Positions 7,452-15,358 of a stretch of DNA of 64,000 bases are shown here, one piece after another. The DNA is from Ricordea florida (taxonomy: Eukaryota > Cnidaria > Anthozoa > Corallimorpharia > Ricordeidae), in assembly GCA_949710005.1 (NCBI GenBank), contig OX453287.1, positions 18,375,017 through 18,439,016 of the forward strand, written 5' to 3'. The notes beneath the pieces are model-generated. The model was not told where the DNA came from. It saw only the letters and a program-made list of their open reading frames with translations, and searched no databases. Position 1 is the stretch's first letter, and every line of letters begins with the position of its first letter. The position numbers and the translations under genes were made by a program.

Positions 7452-8078
7452 TTAAATCACTTCGGGAATCTCTAAATAGCAATTAAATGGGTATCGCAAA
7501 CTCAAGCATAACCTAGAATATTTTTCTGTTTTCAGGAGATGCAAAAACTTTTTACCCAATTCATAATCCAAATCACCGCCGTAATCTTCGAAAAACATTT
7601 TCATACCTTTCTGCGATGGATTATGGAAAGTAACAACGCAGGCAACATTTTCTCGGAATGGTTTTGCTATTGATGTTAATTGCTGGGTTAAAACCCAAAC
7701 TGATAATCCATGATGCCTTCCGGAGAATGCTAAATCTATAAACTTATTCGATCTTTTCTTCAGATCGTTAGATACTGCGCAATCATCTAGAATTATTAGT
7801 GTATTGAGCCCAGAGAATAAAGTTTGGCAATCCGTTAGCAATTCATTAATCTCGTCAATGTTACTGGCATCGGGTGATAATACATAGAAATGTTTATCTC
7901 CTCGAGCAAAATTATGATATGTTTTATTTTTGGAATAGGTTGGGCAAATTAAAACAATATTCTCAAAAACTTTTCGGAAAGGGCCCCGGAGCTGTTCAAT
8001 TAAGTACTTTGTTTTTCCACAATTTGTGGGTCCTGTTATAATACAATGGAATGGTATTTTATCTCGTAAATCTTCCAT
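7452..8078 (-). CDS. A32-type genome packaging ATPase
   Basis: 208 aa, close to the usual Polinton ATPase length. Walker A is GPTNCGKT at residues 16-23, Walker B is TLIILDD at 93-99, and a sensor-like VWVLTQQL follows at 127-134. These are features of the FtsK/HerA-A32 family that pumps viral DNA into preformed capsids. The gene lies next to the major capsid gene, as in most Polintons. ATG at 8078, with a TTTTTAGATT box 23 nt upstream. All key residues are intact. Confidence 0.9.
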   Translation of the reverse strand: MEDLRDKIPFHCIITGPTNCGKTKYLIEQLRGPFRKVFENIVLICPTYSKNKTYHNFARGDKHFYVLSPDASNIDEINELLTDCQTLFSGLNTLIILDDCAVSNDLKKRSNKFIDLAFSGRHHGLSVWVLTQQLTSIAKPFRENVACVVTFHNPSQKGMKMFFEDYGGDLDYELGKKFLHLLKTEKYSRLCLSLRYPFNCYLEIPEVI

Positions 8079-8101
8079 GATTTTTGTATCATAACATTAT
8101 G

Positions 8102-8111
8102 TTTTTAGATT
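8102..8111 (-). promoter_or_regulatory. Promoter-like box of the ATPase gene
   Basis: TTTTTAGATT on the plus strand (AATCTAAAAA in gene direction), 23 nt before the ATG at 8078, in the spacer to the capsid gene. Confidence 0.5.
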
Positions 8112-8117
8112 CTTGGT

Positions 8118-8149
8118 CCGCGAAGCGGGGAGGCGCGTGGGCGCCGATC
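8118..8149 (+). repeat. Double-hairpin element C
   Basis: Stem CCGC-gaa-GCGG, spacer GGA, stem GGCGC-gtgg-GCGCC, then GATC. It fills most of the spacer between the capsid gene stop and the ATPase promoter box. Confidence 0.75.
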
Positions 8150-8165
8150 AGATTCTTCCCTTCAG

Positions 8166-9404
8166 TCAGTACTTAATTGATCTCAAACTTGAATTCATAA
8201 TCTCCATCATTGCGTCTGCTACAACAAACATATGGCAAGTTATAGTTCCAGATCCGCCTTGTTTCCTTTTAATTTCTATTTTTACGCCATCATGCGTATT
8301 ATTTAGAGCAAGTCCACCGCCATGAATATCATTATCTGGATGAGTTCTAGTATCAACCCAAAGAGCAAACTTATCCGCGTAAAATTCTTTTTCTTTCAAT
8401 GAAAATTGTCCTCCCGTTGGTCGGAATCTTTTCTTCACGGATTCCCAAAGATCGGACGGAATCATTCCTCTAGAGTATATTCTATTTGGTACACCATCAA
8501 CATCAATTTCAACGGAAGATATACCCGGATTATAAAAATTTTCAGAATCCCTTGCTCCTGCGGCTTGAGGCAATAAAAACAAAAACAATATTCCTGTCAT
8601 TGATCTTCTCGGTAAATTAATATGCTGATTAATAACGCCATCTCCGCCAATGGAAAATGTAAAAGTTTTGTGCAAGGTAATATTTTCGTAAAAGAATCCT
8701 TTGCCGACTTGATAAGCTGCCTGGGCCTCGCGGGCTAAGTATTCACTAGAAATTGAAGAATATTCTAACTCTAAGTTTTTGATTGAATATGATGGTGCTT
8801 TTGTTGTATCAGAATAAATAAGAATATTAGTGACTGGGGCAAGTGTAATCTCAAATATAAGATGATTTTCCAACGCTTTCGGATAAAAAACACCATGATC
8901 GTTTAGAATAGGATGATTTATTGGTATTCTGTACTTTGAACCATGAACATTAGCGAGAGCAACTTCTTTTGCATCTTGTGTTTTTGCATCTCCAGCTTTT
9001 GTTCTGAGTTTTCTAATATTTAACGAAGAAATACCTTGTTTTAATCTATCTTCGCGCTCTTCTTCGGTTAAGAATAAATCATGATATGTTTGAAATAAAT
9101 CATATCTTTGAGTATCTTGCAATGTTTCTCCTCCAAAAAGAACTTTTAGTCTGGTTACAAGATTACGACCCACATTATTCACAACTGTGTTATTAGCATG
9201 ACCCTCGACATCTAAATCAAATAGAAGAGATACACTTCCGGGCACAATCACTAAATTCTCAGAAAGTTTTGGAATATTTATATATAATGTTTCTCCAGGA
9301 CTGGCTGAGGATGGATTTAGAGTAATTCTATTCAAGGTTGATTCTGCTTTCAAACCAAATGGTTCTTTTGGAATTCTGTTTGGGTTAATTTTTTCAGATG
9401 TCAT
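8166..9404 (-). CDS. Major capsid protein (double jelly-roll type)
   Basis: 412 aa. It has the recurrent Polinton capsid signature: a VVNNVGRNLVTRLKV stretch followed by FGGE-LQDT-YDLF at about residues 75-105, then LFLTEEERED, then a YRIP-NHPILNDHGVFYP block near residues 155-175. In the family such proteins form hexon-like trimers that build the icosahedral shell. I start at the ATG at 9404; a CTTTAAA box lies 27 nt upstream, and a 16-nt leader is shared with the small gene at 9434-9625. The frame is undamaged, so virion formation cannot be excluded. Confidence 0.88.
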   Translation of the reverse strand: MTSEKINPNRIPKEPFGLKAESTLNRITLNPSSASPGETLYINIPKLSENLVIVPGSVSLLFDLDVEGHANNTVVNNVGRNLVTRLKVLFGGETLQDTQRYDLFQTYHDLFLTEEEREDRLKQGISSLNIRKLRTKAGDAKTQDAKEVALANVHGSKYRIPINHPILNDHGVFYPKALENHLIFEITLAPVTNILIYSDTTKAPSYSIKNLELEYSSISSEYLAREAQAAYQVGKGFFYENITLHKTFTFSIGGDGVINQHINLPRRSMTGILFLFLLPQAAGARDSENFYNPGISSVEIDVDGVPNRIYSRGMIPSDLWESVKKRFRPTGGQFSLKEKEFYADKFALWVDTRTHPDNDIHGGGLALNNTHDGVKIEIKRKQGGSGTITCHMFVVADAMMEIMNSSLRSIKY

Positions 9405-9407
9405 TGT

Positions 9408-9439
9408 AATTTATAAGATACTTTGGTTAACCTTTAAAC
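9408..9439 (-). promoter_or_regulatory. Capsid gene leader and promoter-like box
   Basis: A 16-nt leader AATTTATAAGATACTT (plus strand, 9408-9423) begins 4 nt before the capsid ATG; the identical leader precedes the 9434-9625 gene at the same distance. CTTTAAAC at 9432-9439 is the box, 27 nt from the ATG, and overlaps the stop of the next gene. Confidence 0.55.
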
Positions 9440-9625
9440 CTGTGTTGCTCTATTTTCTAACTTGGAAATATGTTTTAACAAACCTTCTCTCGCCTCGGGA
9501 ATTAAAATCATAATATTAAAAATTTGATCGCCGTCTTCCATATATAGAATTTTTTTCCTAATAATTTTTTTCATAATGTTGATTTGGTATTCGGTAAATT
9601 TTATTTCTTCTTCCTCCAACACCAT
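9434..9625 (-). CDS. Small unknown Polinton protein (63 aa)
   Basis: 63 aa, charged and mostly helical, with no membrane segment and no recognised family. Support for a real gene is positional: it fills the space between the capsid gene and the divergent integrase, carries the same 16-nt leader as the capsid gene at the same distance from its ATG, and has a TTTTTAAAT box 24 nt upstream (9650-9658, overlapping the integrase start). Co-regulation with the capsid gene is inferred. Confidence 0.6.
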   Translation of the reverse strand: MVLEEEEIKFTEYQINIMKKIIRKKILYMEDGDQIFNIMILIPEAREGLLKHISKLENRATQV

Positions 9626-9628
9626 TTC

Positions 9629-9658
9629 AATTTATAAGATACTTGTTTATTTTTAAAT
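9629..9658 (-). promoter_or_regulatory. Leader and promoter-like box of the 63-aa gene
   Basis: AATTTATAAGATACTT at 9629-9644 is identical to the capsid leader; TTTTTAAAT at 9650-9658 is the box. Confidence 0.5.
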
Positions 9659-10769
9659 GAACAACGTCTCAAAAATATCGGCTACGCCGGCCTCGCTCTT
9701 CGAGCGGATATATTATTCAACTGAAGGATATTGGAAAGGATATTCTGCAATTCCTAAATTAGCTGAGAAAGCGAATCGAGCGAAGCCCTCCCACGAAGTG
9801 AAAGTAAGTGAAAATGACGCAAAACAATGGTTGCAAAAACAAGCAATATGGCAAATCTATCTTCCTGCTCCAAAGTATATTCCAAGACCGCACTGGACTG
9901 TGGATAAGCCCAATCAGATTCACCAAGCAGATTTATTATTTTTGCCGCATGATAGAGTCGGAAGAAAAACATATAAATATGCGTTAGTTGTGGTTGATAT
10001 CGCCTCGAGATATAAAGATGCTGAAGCATTAACCTCAAAAGAAAGTCGAGAGATATCAGAAGCTTTTAAGAAAATATATTCTAGAAGATTGAAATACCCA
10101 AAAACATTAATGGTTGATCCTGGGAAAGAATTTATGGGAGAAGTTAGTAAACTCATGAATTACCATAATGTGAGAATGCAAAGAAGTGAAGCCGGTAATC
10201 ATAGAGCTCAAGCATTTGTGGAAAACGCAAATAGAATATTAGGAGAAAGATTATTTAGTCATCAATATGCGCAGGAAATGATTAGTGATGATCGATCCGC
10301 CAAAGGCGGGGAGGGCTCTGCCCGATCGCGTGTATGGGTGAAAAGATTACCAGCTATTCTAAAAACTTTGAATAATACACTGATGAGAATAACCGGTAAA
10401 GAGCCTGATAAGGCTATAAAAATGAAAGAGGTTGATTTGGAATACCCAAAAAATTACCAGCGCGCGGTGGGGCTTGATGAGATTAGATTGCCGCCTATTG
10501 TTAAAGTTAGATATTTATTATCACCGGGCGAACTTGAAGGTGGAGAAAGAAGACGAGCTACTGATCCCATTTGGAGTATCAAAGTTTATGACATCTCCAG
10601 AAGTGTTATTTCGTCCAATCAACCGGTTTTATATTATTTAATTGATGGGCCGCGGCGAGGATTTGTAAGGGAAGAATTACAAGTTATTCCTTATGATACT
10701 GTGTTGCCGCCCAATTCTGTTTTGGTAAGATCCAGCTCTGCTCCGCTTCGCGGGGAGGGCCCCGCCTGA
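9657..10769 (+). CDS. Retrovirus-like (DDE) Polinton integrase
   Basis: 370 aa. The rve core has catalytic D92 (HQADLLF), D154 (MVDPGKEF) and E189 (AFVENANR), with 34 residues between the last two. The C-terminal part holds the SH3/chromo-like block of Polinton integrases (VRYLLSPGELEGG, then DPIWS, then VLYYLIDGP-RGFVREEL). It joins the element ends to target DNA. Residues about 212-225 come from double-hairpin element D and fall between core and C-terminal domain; the last about nine residues and the stop come from element E; the N-terminus also covers two diverged copies. Its 3' end overlaps the convergent polymerase gene by 79 bp. Confidence 0.92.
   Translation: MNNVSKISATPASLFERIYYSTEGYWKGYSAIPKLAEKANRAKPSHEVKVSENDAKQWLQKQAIWQIYLPAPKYIPRPHWTVDKPNQIHQADLLFLPHDRVGRKTYKYALVVVDIASRYKDAEALTSKESREISEAFKKIYSRRLKYPKTLMVDPGKEFMGEVSKLMNYHNVRMQRSEAGNHRAQAFVENANRILGERLFSHQYAQEMISDDRSAKGGEGSARSRVWVKRLPAILKTLNNTLMRITGKEPDKAIKMKEVDLEYPKNYQRAVGLDEIRLPPIVKVRYLLSPGELEGGERRRATDPIWSIKVYDISRSVISSNQPVLYYLIDGPRRGFVREELQVIPYDTVLPPNSVLVRSSSAPLRGEGPA
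9677..9707 (-). repeat. Double-hairpin element G (diverged, in integrase N-terminus)
   Basis: On the minus strand: CGCTC-gaa-GAGCG, spacer AGGCC, GGC-gta-GCC, then GAT. It keeps the two-hairpin plan with different stem bases. Confidence 0.5.
9775..9800 (-). repeat. Double-hairpin element H (diverged)
   Basis: On the minus strand: CAC-ttc-GTG, GGGAGG, then GC-ttc-GC and CGAT. It lies inside the integrase frame (around NRAKPSHE) and is weaker than copies A-E. Confidence 0.4.
10297..10327 (+). repeat. Double-hairpin element D (inside integrase)
   Basis: Stem CCGCC-aaa-GGCGG, spacer GGA, stem GGGC-tct-GCCC, then GATC. It is read through in frame as a Gly/Ser/Arg-rich linker. Confidence 0.75.
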
Positions 10770-13700
10770 TAATGACCATATGGAAGAGTATGTATTCCAT
10801 CTTTTTGAATGATTCTCTTATCGTCATAAGCAGATAGCGCTTTTTTATTAACCGTTTTTGTGTAAATATCGTGTAGTTTTGAACCGATTAAATTTTGCGA
10901 TCTCATTTGTGGTTCTTTAGTATTCAAACAATTTTTGAAATCATTAAAACTTATTGTTTTCTTGACAACTAATTTCTTTGTTCCTTTATTCTTCTTTATC
11001 TCTTTGCCATTGTCCATTAATAACGCATATTGTTTGGCGCCTAATCCTACAAATTCTGTGGGGATACTTCCGCCAAACTCATCTTTGAACTTGCCAATTA
11101 CTTTTTTGTTTTCATCGTCCCAAATACCAGATTTGTGGTCTTTTGGGTAGTTGCTAGTGTCAAACTTTTCCCTAACATCTTGACTTATATCATCATAGAA
11201 ATCCTCTGTTTCTATGTTATATACAAGGCTATCAGTATCAGTCATAAGTAATTCGGCTTTTTCTCCATATTTCTCTTTGATATAATTATAGTGAAAGTCG
11301 TACATTATTTGTTTACTTAGATCCAAAATGGAAAACCCCACATAAACTGGTTTATTAAATCTTATTTCTGTTTTCTTCATATTTATGGCGGCAAGATCCT
11401 CAGAAAAGATAGTAAAATGATTAAAGTTCGGTTTTCTTATTAATTTTTTGGCAGATTCTATATTATTAACTAATCTAACGTCTATCCTTTTTCTCATATT
11501 TTCCATTGTTTTACCAAATACGGAGTTATTCATAAGTTTGAAAAAATCTTTTTCAAAGTCGTTTTTCGCGTGTTTTCTCAATTCAGTATTCCGATCGATG
11601 TAAGTTTGTAACCACTTTGACTCTTGAAATTTAATTCCCTTATGAATCTTTGTTATTTTTAATCCTTGTTTTTCATAAAATTTTAGAGTTTCATGATGAA
11701 TTACATATCTTTTCTTATCAAATAGGTTTGGTATTAATTTCTTAACTTTATTAACAGTAAGTTTTTCTGGAGCTAAAGGCAGATCTTTATGGTCATCATG
11801 AAGATTTTTTGGGTATTCCAAATCAACCTCTACTATACAAGGTATATTCCTCCAATTTTCGAGCTCTTCATTTGGAATCCATTTAAATCCGCGTTTTGGT
11901 AATTTCTTGCTCATTGCGGCACCATATAGGTTATTTGCGTCAAGATAAATAATATAACTTATAAGTTTATTTATTTCAAAATCTGTCATATAGGGGTTAT
12001 TAGCTTTGGCATATCTTTTTGATACTTGAGATGTTCCGCCTCTAATCCCTTTCTCAATAAAAAGCAGCATATTAACATCTGTAAACAATTCTAAGCTAAC
12101 TTTAGTTAATTTTAACATTGCATCCCAGGATAATCCCGGCGATGTAAAATAGTGGGCGGGATCTAAACTATAATTATTGATGCACACGTCTCTAAAGTTC
12201 TCAAATACATCCGCTAGCTGTAATACATCTGTTTTTAGATATAAATCATGGTAATCTCTCATTGTTTTCACGCCAAATGTTTCCCACACCTTTTTAGCAT
12301 GCTCATAATCTTCATCCGAAATATCTTGATTATTAAGAATTGATTTAAATGCTTCCTTTGGCGGAATTTCTGTTTCATTAAGTTTATCAATCCGATCAAA
12401 ATAATCATAAGGGAACACGCCCTTTCTCAACAATAGTTTTAACTTTTCTCCTGTGAAATGTTTTTTGGTTACCGCCATATTTTTATCTATTGGAGAAAAA
12501 CACATACTTCCTAATAACTTGCAATTCTTACATTGATCGCAATTACCAACGCCATTAAAAGTAATAATCTTTCCATCTTTTACGTATCTTTTCAAACATT
12601 TTCCTGGTTTGCATGACTCACATTTTCCGCATTTTGTAAGATTGTCAACCAATCCGCTAAGAGAGAATTGCATAAATTTATAAGAATCAATGAATCTTAT
12701 TGTTCTAGTAATGGGCTTTTCTTTGTCATCCTCTTCCTCATCGCAATCGCAATCATGATCGTGATCGCGATCGCAATCATAGTTAATTAAAATTTTCTTT
12801 GAGAAACTAATATACTTTTCATCGGTGTTGGCCAAACAGCTCATTTCGCCTTTTGTTTTGCCAAGATTCTTAATGAATAGATGAGAATCGTACCCCGACA
12901 GATTATGAATTACTACTGGAATGAATTTGGGAATCACATATTTTAAGTTACAAATATTATGCGCTGCTCCTCTATATTTTCCGGTAAGATGGCAATGATC
13001 TATTACTTTTTTAAAATCTTCTTCTTCGCTTTCAGAAAATTTGCGCTCACATATATGGCACTGAGTTGCATTTTCATAATCTTTTTTATCCATTTCTGAC
13101 ATATTCTTTTTATCATAAACTTTAAAAGTTTCCTTTTTCTCTTCTATTAGCTCAAAAATTTTCCTAACATCTCTTTCTAAATATTCTGTGAATATCTGCG
13201 CGACGTCCTCGTCATCGGATTTTGCGGTATAATTCACACAGATTTTAAAATCATTTGGTAATATACTTTCATCGAAACATTTAATATAATAGCAGAACCC
13301 CGATGCTTTATGCATTTGGTAATTTTTTGTAAAGCTTTTAATTTCGTTTGGCGAACAAGTATGTATTGGTATTAGTCGACCTTCAAAATCTACATAAATA
13401 ACAAAAGGCGCTCGCATTTTATTTTTAAAATTTTTAAAGTAAATAAATTTTGGGCTGCCATCTTCATTCTTTGGCATTTTTATTTTAACTTCGCCGTGCG
13501 AATCGCAGTATTCTTTGTGTTCTTGTAAAATCCTTTCATCATAAAATGAGTTGAAACACCTAAGGCAGAAATGTTTTTTGTTCTTATTTTTATCATTTTC
13601 AGATGATAAAAGCCTACTAACATTATTTACTAAAATGTAGTGATTTTTCTCGCCATTATTTATTAAAAGTAATGTTATAAATTTGCAATCGCATAACTTG

Positions 13701-15217
13701 CATTCATAATTATTGCAATCACATTTCTCGCATCCGCATTCTTCGCATTCGTGTTTTGCGCAGTCTTTTTTCTCACATTTCTGTTTTTTCTTACACTCTT
13801 TTTTCATGCAGCCGCAATTCTTACATTTTTCTTCTTTCTTGCAATAACATTTATCGCTTAATCTCGCAGTATATATTTTATCAGCTTCTTCGTCATATTT
13901 CAATACATTAACCGGATATGGGTTTTGTTTTTCAAACTTGGCAAAATCTTTTAATTTCATTGCGCCTTCTATACCAGAAAAGTTTAATTTTTTGCAATTT
14001 TCCAGCAATTCATTATTTACCCTCTCTCTATGATGTTTTCTCGGAAACACCGCCTCCGTTAATGAAAGTTGACCGCAATCTTCACACTTATTTTGTATGT
14101 TAATAGTAGCTTTTTTTGCTGCTAATCTTTCTGGCGTTGGTATATATGAACTACCAGAAATAACTGTGTAAGGCGCGATTCCGATGTCAAATCGTACTAC
14201 TGAATCAAATTGAAAAACACCAGAATCTGTATTTTCATGAAATCTTTCAACCTCGCCAAGTATATTTTTAATTATGTCGTCATATTCTTTTGGCAAATCG
14301 CTTGCCTCTGTAATTATTTTTGGTTTGGCGTGAAAGTATTTTTCAACCTGTTCTGCAATTTGGTTATTTGCTGATTTTACAAACTTTGATGATAGTATAA
14401 CCTTAACCTTTTTTGGTTTCTTATCCTTATTAATAATATCTATAACCCTTAGTTTTATTTTTTTCATGAATTCTTCAATAGTATATCCTTTTTTCCCATC
14501 TATAGTATGTTGCTTCAAATAGCCATCCTTGAATTTTCTCACATTTTCTTTGATAATTAATTCTTCTTCTTTCAGCCTTTTTGTTTTTGGTCTTGCGCCC
14601 TCCTTCTCGTAATCTCTTTTTGATTTTGTTTGGTTTGGTCGATTTTTAGGCTGATTTATTTCATTCGCTTTTTTATATCTATCTATAAAATTTTTAGCTA
14701 GTTCCTCTGTTTTATTTTTTACTTTTTCTGGAATATATGGTTTTACAAAATCCCAAAACTTGTTTAATACATTTCCCAAAAAAGGGGTTTGTTTGGTATT
14801 TTTAACCGATTCATTTTTTATTACTTGTTTTTTAGGTTTTGATGGAATGGGAGGCGGCGGGCGTGTTGGTTTGGGCGGAGAAGGCCTTTTTGATTTATTT
14901 AATGGCGGTGTGCCCGGCGGCGTTCCTGGTCTATATCTATCTGGCGAACCTGGTGGTGTGCCTGGAATTTGAATTGGTTGCGGTATTGGAAGAGGTGGCC
15001 GTGGTTGGTTTACTCTTCTCCTCGGCATATTATCTATCGCTCTAAAAATTTCTCTTCTATTATCAACGATTTGTTGAATATTATTAATTACTTCGGGGAT
15101 ATTAATCAATTCTTGTATTTTTTCTTCTCTTGTAGTCATTTTTGATCTGCCTCGAATTTTATAAAACGAAAGCAAAGAGCTTAATTTTTTATTGCTCAAT
15201 TTATCGAACCGATCCAT
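10691..15217 (-). CDS. POLB: Protein-primed family B DNA polymerase
   Basis: 1508 aa from the ATG at 15217, which lies in the terminal repeat. In order: SAP-like N-terminus; Pro-rich linker (about 65-130); a Cys-rich zinc-type block (about 455-512); exonuclease motifs VDFEG (608-612), HNLSGYD (771-777) and YLKTD (993-997); an HNH-like insert with two CxxC pairs and DHCH (about 720-760); a second Cys cluster (about 863-907); polymerase motif A LDANNLYG (1092-1099), motif B KLMNNSVFGK (about 1227-1236) and motif C DTDS (1327-1330). It replicates the linear element from its ends using a terminal-protein primer. All catalytic residues are present. Double-hairpin element E encodes about ten residues near the C-terminus. 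Confidence 0.95.
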   Translation of the reverse strand: MDRFDKLSNKKLSSLLSFYKIRGRSKMTTREEKIQELINIPEVINNIQQIVDNRREIFRAIDNMPRRRVNQPRPPLPIPQPIQIPGTPPGSPDRYRPGTPPGTPPLNKSKRPSPPKPTRPPPPIPSKPKKQVIKNESVKNTKQTPFLGNVLNKFWDFVKPYIPEKVKNKTEELAKNFIDRYKKANEINQPKNRPNQTKSKRDYEKEGARPKTKRLKEEELIIKENVRKFKDGYLKQHTIDGKKGYTIEEFMKKIKLRVIDIINKDKKPKKVKVILSSKFVKSANNQIAEQVEKYFHAKPKIITEASDLPKEYDDIIKNILGEVERFHENTDSGVFQFDSVVRFDIGIAPYTVISGSSYIPTPERLAAKKATINIQNKCEDCGQLSLTEAVFPRKHHRERVNNELLENCKKLNFSGIEGAMKLKDFAKFEKQNPYPVNVLKYDEEADKIYTARLSDKCYCKKEEKCKNCGCMKKECKKKQKCEKKDCAKHECEECGCEKCDCNNYECKLCDCKFITLLLINNGEKNHYILVNNVSRLLSSENDKNKNKKHFCLRCFNSFYDERILQEHKEYCDSHGEVKIKMPKNEDGSPKFIYFKNFKNKMRAPFVIYVDFEGRLIPIHTCSPNEIKSFTKNYQMHKASGFCYYIKCFDESILPNDFKICVNYTAKSDDEDVAQIFTEYLERDVRKIFELIEEKKETFKVYDKKNMSEMDKKDYENATQCHICERKFSESEEEDFKKVIDHCHLTGKYRGAAHNICNLKYVIPKFIPVVIHNLSGYDSHLFIKNLGKTKGEMSCLANTDEKYISFSKKILINYDCDRDHDHDCDCDEEEDDKEKPITRTIRFIDSYKFMQFSLSGLVDNLTKCGKCESCKPGKCLKRYVKDGKIITFNGVGNCDQCKNCKLLGSMCFSPIDKNMAVTKKHFTGEKLKLLLRKGVFPYDYFDRIDKLNETEIPPKEAFKSILNNQDISDEDYEHAKKVWETFGVKTMRDYHDLYLKTDVLQLADVFENFRDVCINNYSLDPAHYFTSPGLSWDAMLKLTKVSLELFTDVNMLLFIEKGIRGGTSQVSKRYAKANNPYMTDFEINKLISYIIYLDANNLYGAAMSKKLPKRGFKWIPNEELENWRNIPCIVEVDLEYPKNLHDDHKDLPLAPEKLTVNKVKKLIPNLFDKKRYVIHHETLKFYEKQGLKITKIHKGIKFQESKWLQTYIDRNTELRKHAKNDFEKDFFKLMNNSVFGKTMENMRKRIDVRLVNNIESAKKLIRKPNFNHFTIFSEDLAAINMKKTEIRFNKPVYVGFSILDLSKQIMYDFHYNYIKEKYGEKAELLMTDTDSLVYNIETEDFYDDISQDVREKFDTSNYPKDHKSGIWDDENKKVIGKFKDEFGGSIPTEFVGLGAKQYALLMDNGKEIKKNKGTKKLVVKKTISFNDFKNCLNTKEPQMRSQNLIGSKLHDIYTKTVNKKALSAYDDKRIIQKDGIHTLPYGHYQAGPSPRSGAELDLTKTELGGNTVS
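10743..10770 (+). repeat. Double-hairpin element E (integrase/polymerase overlap)
   Basis: Stem CCGC-ttc-GCGG, spacer GGA, stem GGGC-ccc-GCCT, then GAT. It is preceded by GATCCAGCTCTGCT, which is shared with copy B. It encodes the last integrase residues and stop on one strand and about ten polymerase residues on the other. Confidence 0.7.
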
Positions 15218-15358
15218 AATTACTTTTGTAAGAAATATCAAATCTTTAAGCCATTTTCAAATTTTTCTCCCTGTCCTAGAAATATTACCCAATAAATTCC
15301 TGTGTCCCAAAACCCATCTCAGGCTTGGCATAGGTCTTGGCTGAAACTTTGCTGAGAC
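15206..15358. repeat. Polinton right terminal inverted repeat (inner part)
   Basis: Exact reverse complement of 1-153, containing the polymerase start codon and its CTTAAAGAT-type box (15242-15250). Confidence 0.95.

Larger units (their letters stand above)
1..15358. mobile_element. Maverick/Polinton element, left end cut by window edge
   Basis: The element is bounded by inverted repeats that match exactly (1-153 against 15206-15358). It carries the diagnostic Polinton set: protein-primed family B polymerase, retrovirus-like integrase, A32-type packaging ATPase and a Polinton-type major capsid protein. It is clearly more AT-rich than the flanking DNA. Genes run mostly on the minus strand; the plus-strand genes are the left terminal gene, the ssDNA-binding-like gene and the integrase. 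Every frame is open, so the copy is probably young. The true outer ends, including the target duplication, are not visible: the left end lies before position 1, and the right end probably lies near 15970, after further terminal repeats. Confidence 0.95.
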
